From Beroe ovata (lineage: Eukaryota; Ctenophora; Nuda; Beroida; Beroidae): a stretch of 64,000 bases of DNA. This document shows, piece by piece, positions 1 to 11,700 of the stretch. Positions within the stretch are counted from its first letter, which is position 1, and each line of letters opens with the position of its first letter. The stretch lies in assembly GCA_946803715.1 (NCBI GenBank), contig CAMPET010000020.1, forward strand, positions 506,398-570,397. Reading direction: 5' to 3'. A program made the translations under genes and the position numbers. The notes beneath the pieces were generated by a model that was given only the letters and a program-made list of their open reading frames with translations, was not told where the DNA came from and did not search any database.

Positions 1-2372
1 AAAACTATAACACCTGCCGACAAGGTTAACTCTTGTTGAAAAATGGGCAGCGCTGTGTACTAGCAGAAGCTGACTAGCACGTGCGTTGCATAGCCCCCCT
101 GTGCCACGAACTATAACGAAAGTCGAAACAATACTAGTAGGTTCATGTACTTGCAGTTGTGAGAAGAGGCGAATGCTGGTGTCACAGACCTAAAATTTGC
201 TCTCTGACAATTGCAGGGACTGAGTCTGACGTCAGAAAAAGAATAAGAAAACTGTCTATTAGTAGGGGTCAAGTAGAAGGGGGCCTTCGGAAGTGTACCC
301 ATCTAGCACTAGTCTATACTGTTACTTCAGATTTATGTAACTCCGACGATTTGATTGGTAGATGGTCCTGATGTGATTTACGTTGTGCATTTTATTACCC
401 TATGTGCCGACCAGCACTGACAGCATTATATATTGGCAATTCAGCGGACAAAAAGTCACGGGATTTGTAATTGTAAACTCATGAATCCGCACTATAATAA
501 TGTAACACAACTAATGACCAAAAAATATTCATGAAAAAGGTGTTTTCTGGATCTTTGGATCGTCTTTGATCATGTAAATGTTATTAGTGCGATCAACTTA
601 TGAATATGGGGGAGGAATTATGATTTAGGTGGAATTTTGCATGAAAATTAAAATACACTTTGCTGAGGTCAGCGGATCCCAAATTATTGACGTCAAACGC
701 AAAACTATCGGAAATTTTGGGCAGAATTTTACATGGTTTTAGATAAGTTGTGCCTTGTGGACTGTGCAACGAGCGTGCAGACTAACAACTAAAAATAAAC
801 TGAACTATCAGCCAAGGTCACTTGAAGAACCTTTGTTTGGAATAGAGTGCTAAACATGCACTGGGTCATTGGTGATATGGAATGGAACCCACTGCCCATA
901 CTCAATGCTGAAATGCTAAGAGTGGGAATGCAATCATAAATCACTGACAGCTAACGATGAAGTACCATGCAATAATTGTGATAGATCCAAGTTTGTTATG
1001 AATTGCAAATTGATTTACAAGTCTGCAAACATAAGATAATGTCGGGACAGACGAACGTGAACTATAACAATTCCATTGGTATTATTTTGAAATTGGATCT
1101 GCAATTACGAGGGGAAGATGTCCACTCGTTAACAATGACAGGTCTGCACGTTGACAATGACAGGTCTGCACGGGGTCTGAATGGTAATGATCAGCGTAAA
1201 CACGGGCTGGGGCTATGCATCGTGTGCGGAATATGATGGATTTAGGAAAAAGCAAATCCCATTTTCTCAAAACCTCGAATGTATCTAATTCTAACGAAAA
1301 GAAAGTTTCTCAGACAATCTGGAATGATCAGTAAAAGTATTGATCCATGATTGCATGACTTGAATCATGACACCATGCGACATGTTTGCAGACAGCAGCG
1401 TGTGATCTATAATTAGAACAGCTATAGGTGTCATGTAAAGTACTGTCCCTAGAGTAGCTGCCTCTCACACTTGACTGTCACGTGACAGTCATGTTGTGTG
1501 TAACAAGCAGAGATGTACTGCATACTGTGTTGGGAAATGTTACCGTTATAATATTGGACAGGATTCACAAAATCACAGTGTCAAACTGGATATTATTACA
1601 GAACAAGCAAAAACTTTGTCTGCCCTTGGGAGCCGAACTTACCCCAGACAATCCAACGTGAATTAGCCCCCTGCTAACATTGTTACAGCTATACGCACAA
1701 TTACCCTAGTTTTAGTGATGTGTGGAGATCAAAACAACCCAGAGTCCACGCTGGACTATTTTGGTGAAGCTCGCGTTTAGATCGATTATCTTCCCACCTT
1801 CCATGATTAGAAGGGAGAATCAGGTTAATAATGGACTCTAACTTTTAGTGAGTTGGTTCATGAGACCTCTATGCCCAATAATTAGAGTATTTAGAGGATA
1901 TACTAGATGTGATCAGATCACATCTAGTATAGTACTAGATCACAGTACTAGATCACAGTACTAGATCACAGTGATCTAACTGATAACGGGTCGCATTGAG
2001 TTGGGCTTTGACGGAATTATAAAACCGTGACCATGGTGAATGGTACTTTTCCTCAATTCAAGAATAACACAAAATCTGATTTTAGTCGATATTCCACCAA
2101 TAGTGCTTCGTTTTCGAACAAAATAAAACAGCTTAACTTAATGGCGAATTATGTTGAAATGATAATCATATCACAACAGCAAGCTGTATGTTAACATCTC
2201 TTATCATATTAGGATAAAGTTAACTCTGATATAACTTGAGATATAATATGTACAACGTTAATTTACAGCAGAATTAACTTATCATCGTCGGTAAACACTT
2301 TCGTTCTCTTTGCATGTCTCTATAGATACCATGGTTCAAAATGGGCATATGGCCTACACTCGGAGTTCCACA
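1..2372. other. Intergenic, no gene recognised
   Basis: I see no coding exon on either strand: the open frames are short, lack similarity I recognise and have no convincing splice context. The stretch is AT-rich. Around 1132-1172 a unit of about 20 bp containing ACAATGACAGGTCTGCACG occurs twice in tandem. A palindrome with a triplicated 13-mer lies at 1900-1969 and is listed separately. The right end is the 3' flank of the minus-strand RSPH9 gene. Confidence 0.6.
1900..1969. repeat. Perfect 15-bp-arm palindrome followed by three 13-bp tandem repeats
   Basis: The arms at 1900-1914 and 1916-1930 are exact inverted complements separated by one base. They are followed directly by three exact copies of AGTACTAGATCAC (1931-1943, 1944-1956, 1957-1969). 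The 13-mer shares the CTAGAT and GATCAC cores with the palindrome, so the tandem copies probably arose from one arm. No gene is adjacent. Confidence 0.85.
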
Positions 2373-3875
2373 TTACAACATGAAGGGTAGATCTATGTTC
2401 TTTTCTCCAGTTCCGAAATAGGTGCTGCCGAATTTCTTTGTTCCTGGCACGTGGTAGAACGAATACCTGAGGTTGTGTGGTTACGGATTAAAGGATTATC
2501 GATAATTTGATGCAAAAACCTAACAATACTCCTCATTCTTTACTAACTCAACTCGTTCATTGAACTCATTCCTTACCCCAGCCAAAGAAGACTCTTGAGA
2601 ATGACGAGTCCTGATCCTCGCTCGAGATGAAGAGCCCAGCATCCCTTGGGCAAGTCATGCTCGATGTGTTCCAAGAAATCGATACTCTGATCCAAGGTTG
2701 CCTGAGAAAAATAGGGGGTGAGTCTTTCGATTGAATCATAAACAGTCTTCCATTTTTTGAGTCACTAAGCCGGTAGATAGGCCCTCACCTTTGCCATCAA
2801 GTTAATCTTGTCTGTGTTAGGTGTGATCTTGAAATGGAAGTATGATGAAAGTTTCTTGCAATCCAAGTTATTCAGACCCTCGAAACTCCGGTTGGTGACG
2901 ATTTTGCCGGCGGCTGTTTTGACATACGCTCCTCTTGGCACAATGTGGACTTCCCTGTCGATTTCATCGATTACTGCAGCTAGCCTGTCCTCTTCTTTCA
3001 CTAAAACCTGCAGAGATTTGAATATTTAGCTGCTGCTTTGACACGCAGTGTGTGTCTTGTAGATGGCAACAGTTGCTATGGAAAACGCGCGCGCGGAAAA
3101 GTATGAAAATTCATCGCGCATAAAAGATTTGTCTCGCGCGCTACGCAAACCAACATATTGAGAGAAATATTGCCACTGCTGGCTCTAACGGTCGCAATGG
3201 AACTGGAGTGGGCTGAGATGCGAAATGACAGTCTCACAAGCCTACAGTAGTAGCTGATTAATCAGACGTTCACCTCCCAACACGAACTAGGATACAAGTG
3301 CTAATATCTTTGAGCAGCTTAGATTTTCGCCGAAATTTGGATGAAAATGGATCTATTTATTCGGGGAAACGTTGTTCTTACCGTGTTTGTTTCTTCCTCT
3401 GCCTCTTCTCCCTCACCCACGACCTTGACATCAATGTACTCGTACTCGTATGTGGGGTCCCCGATGAATCGGCCGCTCAGACTACGGCACATTTGTGCCC
3501 GGGATTCGGCAAGAATTGGTAACATCGACCACTTCATACAGTCCTGACTGTTAGATACAGGGTGTTAGATATTGACACTGCGGTTGAGCTAACGGATTTG
3601 AAGTTTGGGTTGAATCGAAGGTCTTATGCTCAATTGGGGGCTAACCTGTACAAGAATTTCCTGTCATTCAGTTCATTTCCCTTGGAAATGCCACAAGCGA
3701 TGAAGTAACTCTCCTTGATTCCCACTATTTTACCCCACAGCTGAACCTTGTGGAATTTCTGTGCATTTTGCAGCATGATGAGCGAGGTTTGGAGAGCAGC
3801 CTTCTGTTCTGTGCTCAGTACCACTCCGGTACTGGCCAGGTACTCGATTGAGAGAGTCAGTCCTTCGCTGTCCAT
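2373..3875 (-). CDS. RSPH9: Radial spoke head protein 9 homolog
   Basis: RSPH9 is a component of the radial spoke head of motile 9+2 cilia and flagella, where spokes transmit signals between the central pair and the outer doublets. I assemble five exons on the minus strand: 3646-3875, 3382-3547, 2789-3007, 2577-2701 and 2373-2466, all with GT-AG junctions and compatible phases. They give 277 residues, against 276 in human. Conserved stretches as I recall the family are GRFIGDPTYEYEY (exon 2), IPRGAY-type and RSFEGL..LKKLSSYFHF-like segments (exon 3), IEHDLPKG and LKSLLWLGY (exon 4), and FYHVPGTK...GTGEKNIDLPFML at the C-terminus. The start MDSEGL matches the family's N-terminus in length. It lies about 550 bp beyond the stop of the next minus-strand gene. 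I see no lesion in the frame. Confidence 0.95.
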
Positions 3876-4422
3876 AGCTGAGTCTATGAATTAGAGTGAG
3901 AGTGAGTAGGAAATAGTGTCAATGACATTGAGTGTGTGTGAGTGAGGGAGTGTAAAACTAAACTACGTATAGTGATTAGTGGTTCTCGAATTATGATCTA
4001 AGAAATTAAGGAGACGAAAACTCGAGGTATGTCTAAAGTCTTGGATTTGATGTCTGGTATATGAGAAAGACGACAAAACAGATCGTACAAAAATGTTTAT
4101 ATCAGCAACTGTTTAATCACACATCAATTTAATAAGCTGTAATTCTCTGAAAGTTAAAATTAAACGATTAAAAACTCGGATCAAGCGTGATCATCATAGA
4201 TTCGATGCTTCAACAATTAGCAATTCGCGCAATCCTCGATCTTCAATCACATTATTTCTGTAAAATCTGCATTCTTCTCCATATCTGATCAATGATACCC
4301 CTACAAAAATATGCACCTTGGATGTACGAAATATATAGTGATCAAGATCCAGCTTGCGTTTACCATACAAATATATCTACAAATTTGTTGAGCCCCTGTA
4401 AAGTGTACAATATCAAGATCTC
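3876..4422. other. Intergenic between C11orf65-like gene and RSPH9
   Basis: AT-rich stretch holding the 5' flank of RSPH9 and the 3' flank of the C11orf65-like gene, both on the minus strand. I see no additional coding exon. A GTGAGTGTGAGTGAG-like simple stretch lies near 3896-3950. Confidence 0.55.
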
Positions 4423-5427
4423 TCAGACATACTCAAACGCCTCGTGATCATTGAAGCTGAGTTCCTGGCTCCACTGATACAACTGGCTCGCCTCATGCTC
4501 CCATTCCTCATCCGACTCCGTTACATTCAACTCGGGGAAATAACTCGGTCCCGATTCCTCCTTCGTGTAGTATGTGGTGTTTCCGTTTCCGCCGCCCGTC
4601 GTACTAACTTCCTCCTGACCGTACATCTTGCGCATCTTGGCGACGCGGCGCCGTGCTGTCTGCGACTGCCGGGCGGACTGTGACCCACTTGCCCGCTTGT
4701 TCTTATACTCAAGAAGCCGCTTCAGACACTCGTGTTGTAGGGGTTGGGAGTGTGGCATGATTGGACGTGACGGTAGGGTGGGGTACGTCTCGCGTAACCT
4801 ATCAGATCTCTTCCCAGTCTTGAGGTAGTCCACGACATCGTAGAGCACGTCTTTCCGAGACAGATTCTCGAGAGTGAGTTCCCGCCACCGGTTGTGCCGT
4901 CCTCCCAAATAGCTCGGCATCTCGTCCTCGTGCGATTGGAGCATCATGTAGTCGCGGAGAGTGGCTACATCCAGCATGTCGGTTATGTTACACTTTTGGG
5001 AAGCATCCGTGATCAGCTGATCGTAGTATCGTCTATTCCCCATCAATTTGAGAGAGTCTTTTGCTGCTTCCGTGTTCGCTCGGATCATCTTTTTACCGCT
5101 GATATATTTGGAGGTTGAGCTTCCTACTCGGACAAACACTTTGAACATGACAACAGGAGGAAATTCCGAGCCGCCGAACCGAAAACGTACTTTTGCTGCT
5201 ACTGTCGGGTCACAGAGCACCTCAGCTTCGCTTGGGTTTAATTTCCGGAGAACCTCCATGCTGACAGAGTTTTCAGCGCTGCAAATGGACCGTTTCAAGA
5301 CTTTGAACATACGACGGTCCCTGAAAGAGCACCATACTCGCTCGATGAGCCGAACTGCAGATTGACGCTGTAAGTTGTAGTGAGTATCGTCTGTTATCTG
5401 TGAGTTGTAATCATCGTCATCATCCAT
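4423..5427 (-). CDS. C11orf65: C11orf65/MFI-like protein
   Basis: Single uninterrupted frame of 334 residues. Near the N-terminus (about residues 23-43) is an IQ-like helix with the pattern VRLIERVWCSFRDRRMF. It is followed by the block LNPSEAEVL (about 62-70) and VRFRFGGSEFPPVVMFKVF (about 80-98). This matches the conserved core of human C11orf65 (protein MFI), where I recall NPKEAELL and VRFRLGGVKFPP followed by a KIF motif. The acidic C-terminus has the family-like pattern of a tryptophan, then W-(T/S)-x-x-L-x-F-(D/N). In human the protein is reported to interact with the mitochondrial fission factor; the role here is unknown. A basic, Ser/Arg-rich stretch (about 235-265) precedes a Gly/Asn linker. 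The start is the first ATG, followed by five Asp. It is intronless in the coding part, unlike neighbouring RSPH9, about 0.5 kb away. Confidence 0.75.
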   Translation of the reverse strand: MDDDDDYNSQITDDTHYNLQRQSAVRLIERVWCSFRDRRMFKVLKRSICSAENSVSMEVLRKLNPSEAEVLCDPTVAAKVRFRFGGSEFPPVVMFKVFVRVGSSTSKYISGKKMIRANTEAAKDSLKLMGNRRYYDQLITDASQKCNITDMLDVATLRDYMMLQSHEDEMPSYLGGRHNRWRELTLENLSRKDVLYDVVDYLKTGKRSDRLRETYPTLPSRPIMPHSQPLQHECLKRLLEYKNKRASGSQSARQSQTARRRVAKMRKMYGQEEVSTTGGGNGNTTYYTKEESGPSYFPELNVTESDEEWEHEASQLYQWSQELSFNDHEAFEYV

Positions 5428-6121
5428 TGCACTTGGGTTGGAGATAAATTCGTGAGCGGAATGTATTAGGCATCTTTAGATAATAGCAATAAATTGAAAA
5501 ATGAATGCAAGTTAAGCGATGTGTATAGTGAAGCATCCCTACTCCACACTGTATTTTAGGCAAAATTCGATCAGGCATCGATTCAGCGTTCAAAAATGCA
5601 TATAATAGGAATCGATGTTATTTGCATAAAAATGGAACAAAACTTTTTGTCGAAGTTCTGATCTATGTATCAGCCCCTCATCAGGGAAACACGATAATAG
5701 GCAAAAACTCTTCAACTTAGGGACAATGGACATCTAGTAATCGTTCTAGCACCAACATACCACAAATTTGATGGTCTTGATAGGAAATCCGAGAAAATTT
5801 TCTATCACATTATTCATCCTGGGGTTGGATCACAGAGAAATGAATAAAGCTGAAACCCAAGACCCACACTTCCACAGCCCCAAGTTGAAAGTCTCTCTTC
5901 TGTTTGGACAATAACTTTCTTTCAAATGATCTGCCCTAGTTGCTCAAAAATTATTATCAGTTTAGAGATAAGCTGCCTTAAACAATAATTCGAAGGAGGT
6001 AATGTATGGAATTTTCACTTAGGATATAATACAAGTTTCATACAAGTCTTAATTGTTCAAGTAAAATCTTGATCATCAACCTTACCATCTGAATCTCAAA
6101 AATCCACCTAATGAATGTCTT
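5428..6121. other. Intergenic, nothing recognised
   Basis: AT-rich sequence between the C11orf65-like gene and the unidentified exons at 6122-6567. No coding exon, RNA gene or strong repeat was seen. Confidence 0.5.
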
Positions 6122-6567
6122 TCAAAATGTCACATCATCCATCATCATTGTTTTTGTAGTTATTATATCCTTGAGCCACTTCTCTCTAAAAACTGATTTG
6201 CCAGGTGTGTGGATAAGTCTCTGAGCTTCTAATACATATGAAATTTTTGCTTCCTTCTGACTTGTATCAAGTGTGAAGTAAACACAAGCTGTTGCTGCTG
6301 GGATAGGCTTCCTGCGTGTCGGTATACTCCATCTTACCCTGAATTGAGATTTTTGAGACAGATTTTTAGCCAGTATTGCCAACAACCGAAATGCTAAAGG
6401 ATGTATGATTGCTATTTATCTACCTGAATTGATACCCATTTTCATTCTTCTCCAGAAAATCTATGCAATGAAGCCAGCATTCATTCACATCCCAGTCTTT
6501 GACAATGTTCTCTATGACCTCAATACCTGATTTCTCATTGATACCACTTGAAAGAACCATTGGAATA
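6122..6567 (-). CDS. Two 3'-terminal exons of an unrecognised protein
   Basis: Two minus-strand segments look like real exons: 6424-6567 (144 nt) and 6122-6338 (217 nt, ending in a stop). The donor (CAG|GTAGAT) and acceptor (AATTCAG|GG) agree in phase and join GYQF to RVRWSIPTRRKPIP. The joined peptide of about 120 residues contains EKSGIEVIENIVKDWDVNE and LEAQRLIHTPGKSVFREKW. Composition is coding-like, with many Lys and Glu and a conserved-looking RWSIPTRRKPIP core. I do not recognise the family. Upstream exons were not found: the open stretch at about 6600-6700 lacks a usable donor, so the 5' part may be missing or the whole may be a remnant of a gene or transposon. Confidence 0.4.
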
Positions 6568-7124
6568 CTGTTTAAGACATGGTTCCTAAATTATTTTGTG
6601 CAGTTAATTTGGAAGGATATAAACTCAGCAAAATTTGAGATTTTCCAACTTTTATCGGCCTTTATGCCATATCCATCAAAACTCTGCTTATTGAATTGTT
6701 ATTTCAATCTGATTGTGAGTAAAATTTGTTCATCCCCAATGACGGAATTTTTACATTGACTCTCATAAAGTCATGAACTTGATCAGAAAAGCAAAAATCA
6801 AACAATTAACAACTACTAAAAATAAGATGGGAGTTATTGTTCAGCACTCACAAAACAGAGGTCAGATATAATCTTGAAGGGTGTCATAAATAGATACATA
6901 AATACAAGAGTTATGGTATCCTACCATCGCAATTCAATATATTAAAAACTGGGCATTGCATTAGCTACCATTGAAGAACACCACCCTTACATAGGTGTTC
7001 AATATAGAAAAGGAAAGGTAGCATTATCAGTGCATTATTGAAGATAGAACAGATAACAGTAGCATGACTAATACTAATAGATGTCAATGCCCTTCTTTTA
7101 GACATATTCCACCAATTTTTGTCT

Positions 7125-7314
7125 TTGTCAGATTTTATCTGACCTCTCTTTCTCGCGTGCGCGCGCCTTTGTTCGGCCTCCGATGAAAGCGCGCACAAGC
7201 GAGAAATAGAGGTGAAATAAAATTTGTCGGATGTTATCTGTCCATGTCCACTGTTTCTTGCGCACGCGCACCGCGCGCAAGAAACAGTGGACAGATAACA
7301 TGAACATCCGGCAA
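7125..7314. repeat. Two adjoining GC-rich palindromic (MITE-like) elements
   Basis: The first element starts at about 7125 with TTGTCAGATTTTATCTGACC. It has a GC-rich CGCG centre and an imperfect inverted end near 7203-7230. The second (about 7224-7314) reads GGATGTTATCTGTCC ... CACTGTTTCTTGCGC and then the inverse complement, ending in CATCCGGCAA. The same two end types recur at 20.0-20.4 kb and 55.5 kb. No transposase is encoded. These are non-autonomous hairpin elements. Confidence 0.8.
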
Positions 7315-7491
7315 TTAAATCTAATTTAAATTAATTAAAATAAAATCTGGCAATTTTTTGCGCGCGCGCTCAACTTCAATCGTAAGCCGAAGAATGAAGT
7401 CGAAGAATGATGTCAGATGATGTCAGCATGATCTGAAAATCGTGAAAAAAGAAACGCAGACAGAAGCGCGCAGTATATTTGGGTCACGAAC

Positions 7492-7950
7492 GAACAAAAA
7501 ACGGTCTTGAGCTTTTGTGCATATTTCAATGGTTGTGCCGAAATTAAAAAGGTTGTGCGCACTTCGACTCCAGCAATGGGCCTTCTTGTTGGCAAGCAGT
7601 GTCACAGCATAACACGGAAACACTCCGGCCTATGTCATGTTTGTAACGGGATCCAGGACACAGGAGCAAGCAATACCAGGAATGTGGTGATNCATAAGTT
7701 AGTTCGACAGCGCGTAGCGCAAAAATTGGCGAAATGAGTGCACAGGTTTCGTAGGGGAACAAAAAACGGTCTTGAGCTTTCGTGCGCATATTTCAATGGT
7801 TGTGCCGAAATTAAAAAGGTTGTTGCACTTCGACTCCAGCAATGGGCCTTCTTGTTGGCACACAGTGTCACAGCATAACAGGGAAACACTCCGGCCTATG
7901 TCATGTTTGTAACGGGACACAGGAGCAAGCAATACCAGGAATGTGGTGAT
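7492..7950. repeat. Duplicated ~200-bp block with a single N between copies
   Basis: The block 7492-7691 recurs at 7757-7950 with about 95% identity by eye and a small indel (GGGATCCAGGACACAGG against GGGACACAGG). The first copy ends exactly at the lone N at 7692. The second copy runs past that point into unique sequence. This pattern fits two contig ends that overlap but were not merged. The frames across it are not convincing as genes. Confidence 0.8.
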
Positions 7951-8787
7951 CTCTAATTTGTTGAAGAGGGTAGAATATCCCATTTGCATGAATTCACTTC
8001 TTCAGGCACTACTCACTAGGAAAACTGCCATATCGTGGCACAATATGGTAGGATGTGTAACCCCAATCTGCATTAGGCTCAATCGTATTATTAACAGCCC
8101 CGCGACCCCACTCTGACCATTGTGCCAGAAGGTGTGAGAACACACAAGTTTAGGATTTTCCTCTGGAAGGAATATCTCATGGAGTTCAAATGGAAATCTT
8201 CAATCCCATCATTAAATGAATCGTTCGCTTCAATCCCTTTGAATGATACTGAATCTCTTTCAGTTAATCGTTCCCTACTTATATCCCAGCAGGTCTTGGT
8301 CTCTTGGATCAAGTAGAGGACATCCTGGCCTCAGCAGTAGTCCCTGCCTACTCTCTGAGTTTGCACCACTGTTGGTAGCAACTGAGACTAGACTCCCGTG
8401 TCTAGTTGCAGTCTTATCCTATGATAGATATTATTTTGGTATATACTTAGGAGTCCATGGGGTTGACTAGCAGGTGTTGGCCTCTGGGGACCCAGCAAAA
8501 AGGTTTCAGATCCTACTGGGACCTGAAAGAAGAACTCCGCCATTTGTATGCCAAACGCCTGGCTGATATCAATGATCGAGCTGTAGTGCTGAGTCACAAC
8601 TGTTCATAGTTATATGCACAGGATTGCACAGATAATGCAGACAGAGTGAACCTTGTGACAGGGAATTTTGTGAGGAGCAATTGCACTAGCTTAATTGTCA
8701 GACTTCAGTATCCCCTTTAATCGAGTTACATTCCTGCTTACAATGACTATTTGTTGTTACTTAAACTGTTATTATTCATAGGTCAAA
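7951..8787. other. Upstream flank of the zinc-finger/LRR gene
   Basis: No gene is assigned. One stretch on the plus strand, about 8508-8609, follows a TTTCAG acceptor-like site and reads as a coding-like peptide (SYWDLKEELRHLYAKRL, stop after about 34 residues). It could be a 5' exon or a fragment of something else. The ATG of the next gene at 8788 follows CATAG|GTCAAA, which would suit an intron in the 5' untranslated region. Confidence 0.35.
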
Positions 8788-11700
8788 ATGATGGTCAAAA
8801 ATGGAAAGAGTTTTTGCAAGTACTACTTGCAAGGACACTGCAAGAATGGTAGCAGATGTGAGTTTGAGCATGAAAGGCCAAAATGTCACTTTTTCAGTAA
8901 AGGGATGTGTTTCAGGGGCAACTTATGCTATTTTGTCCATGCTGAACCTGAAAAGGTGAGATTTATATTACATATCAACTTTTTTGCACTACATGACACT
9001 TCAGGGTTATTTCATTATCTCTTTTAAACCAATAATTCTACAGACTGAAGCTGCTCTTATGATCACATCATTGGATGAGGTTGGAGAATTACCCTTTAAA
9101 TCACCTCCACCCCTCTGTCAACAGAATCTTACCAGAGAAGGTCTTGTAAGAAAACTAAGGGGCATTCAAAAGAGGGCAGGGACTCTTGAAGATTACTATG
9201 AGAGATTTAATGAGGTATGTGGAATATCAAAAGATCATCTACTTCCTTGAACTGTGAATGTCTAAATGAGTAAATTATACGCCATTTTAACAGGTATTAG
9301 AGGGCTTTTATTTATATGAAATAACCCGGGACGAAATGATAGAAGTATTGAAAATACTGAGTGAAGATGATGAAGTCAGCAATGTTTTCAGGTTCCTATA
9401 ATCAGGGATTCTCATTATAATGGATTCATGAAATTTCGAATTTCTGAGCTCTTGATTAGTGACTTCTGATTGTTCATTTCAGATATACCCTAAGTTCAAT
9501 CTTTAATAACTGGTGTATATCGTGTCGACACTGGGCAGACTTTTTCCTCACCCTCATTGGTGGTGATAAGAATGACAATGCTGCAACTAACACTGATGTT
9601 GTAGAAGCAATTGAGTATTTCGGTAAGTACTGCTGGTACTTTAACACAAGGTTGAAGATGGCTTGATTTCTCTGTTCATGGATTGGACGATTGAATGAGA
9701 GTCGCATGAGTTACGCTGCGATTTTTTAAACTCATCAAAACTAGTTTTTAAAATCAAATATGAGCCTGACGTTGTTGTTGAACGACGAAATTAATCGCAA
9801 TTAAAAGACACGTGTTCATTTGTCAAAAGAGAATTAACCAACTATGTCTCATCATTTGTATTACTCGTGCGAGTCATTGTCCATCTGTACAAGATTTTAG
9901 AGGTAGGGCGGCCAATCATCAGCAATCTATCACAAAATCGTACAACTTCTCTCAGACTATGAAGACAATGTGTTGATGATAGGGACGCTAGTTGTTGGAT
10001 TCCTCACCCTGGATAAAATTCATTTAGCCGAGGGATTGCTCTCACACTTTGCGTCATCACAGGTATTTTTGTACACTGTTATAAAACTGTGTGAGATACG
10101 TCACTGGAGAAAGTTTGCAGTTTTGAGTCGATCACTTCTTGTAATTTCCCCCTTTTAGGATGAGGACGGATTTCACCGTCTCATTGCTACAACTTCATGT
10201 TAAATTTACCCAGGAGTTCTCAACGTATTTGAAGATTCTAGCAGCATATTTGCAGCCTAATATCATAGCCAGGTTCTTAAGGAACCATATCCAACAGTAC
10301 AACGTACAGGAAGATGAATTTTGCAGGTAAAAATTTAACCGTGCTATGTATCCAATCATGCCGCAACTTCAATCATTACCTAGGCTACTTAACACCCGCG
10401 AAATTCTTGCTGATATTAAAGAACAAACACAAATGATTTAACGACAAACTTTTATAACCACAACCTTCCCAACAGATGCTCGACTTACGAATGTCGATGT
10501 CCTCTGAAAGTGGACCCCGCAAAAACGGCAGATATTGTCGACATCATACAGGAAGTGGTTGCGTGGTCGGACTTCGAAAAGAGGGACTTCATAAAGGTGA
10601 GCTGACAAATTTTCGAAATAGGTTGTGAGGGGGAAATTCCATCGGAATAATGTAAGATATGACGTGATACATTCGCCGACGAGAGGTAATCCCCGACTTA
10701 AATTTCCGAGGAAAGTTGACCTATTATCTAGAACCATGTTCCAAGAAAGCTCAATACATTACAGCAAGCATGATTTAATGATTGTTGTACAGCAAGGGAT
10801 AAACTAATCCAGTACATAATATCTCTACTACACTGCTCTCATTGTATTATGAAAGCAGAACACAAGAATTGCGTTTCCCCTCTCCTGATCTCCAATCCTA
10901 AGAATTGCCCCGTTGACGATAACACGTGTCTTTTAGAGTGGCATTGATTACTTCGCTCCAATGTCCCTCACTTCATCACACAAACTACTGTGGAAGTAGG
11001 ACAGAGAATTGGATTCTATACAAATCAGTATCGGCTCACCACGTGGTTTTCGAGATTTCCCACGACTCTAAAACGCGAACGTAAAATGTTGAAACTACTT
11101 GGCTTTGCATCAAATTCGCAAAAATACTATGAAAATAGGAAGGCGTTATTGCAGCCAAATACGCGCGCACGTATGTTTACGCGCGCAATCATTTCGAAAC
11201 ACCGCAAGTTTCGAAAAGAAACGCTGGATGTGACCTTGGATATGCTTCGTTTTGTGATCTCAGCTTACAAAATGCACCAGTGAATAATTGGTGATCATGA
11301 TAACTGAGTATTCGGTGGAACCAGGAAGGTGTACGCATGTTTTGGCTCAAATTAAGGGTTCTGTGATATCGCACAACACACATGGACGTATGTTTGGCTA
11401 AGTGCCAGTGTTGAGAAAAGTGTTAAGTGCATTTATTTTACACGTACCATTGTCGAAGTAGCTGGTACATGAAGAAATGATTGAAATACAATTAATGGGA
11501 AGAAGTGTCAGAGTTATGAGCCATGGATAGGATCATGGGTCATGTTTAGAGTTAGAATAAGGGCATGTGATAAGGGCAGGGAAAAAACATTTTCCAAGGT
11601 GTCGTGTTGATATGCGCGGAATAGCTGCCAAATAACTTCCCTCCCTTCAGACGATCTGCCACAGTCTGTTCAAGCGTCCCGATGTGCAGGAAATAGCTGA

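Noticed and set aside
111-1270. Small open frames at the left end
   Set aside because: All are under 80 codons, overlap on both strands and show no similarity or splice signals.
6590-6760. Further upstream exon of the unidentified minus-strand gene (FDGYGIKADKSWKISNF)
   Set aside because: There is an acceptor-like site, but no GT donor before the stop, so it cannot join to the next exon by normal splicing.
7413-7989. Overlapping frames in the duplicated block around N 7692
   Set aside because: They are repeat-derived, repeated in both copies with frame changes, and interrupted by an indel between copies.
10158-10213. Possible extra exon after TTTTAG (DEDGFHRLIATTSC)
   Set aside because: It runs into a stop, and no donor restores phase. 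Direct joining of 10062 to 10214 keeps the frame.
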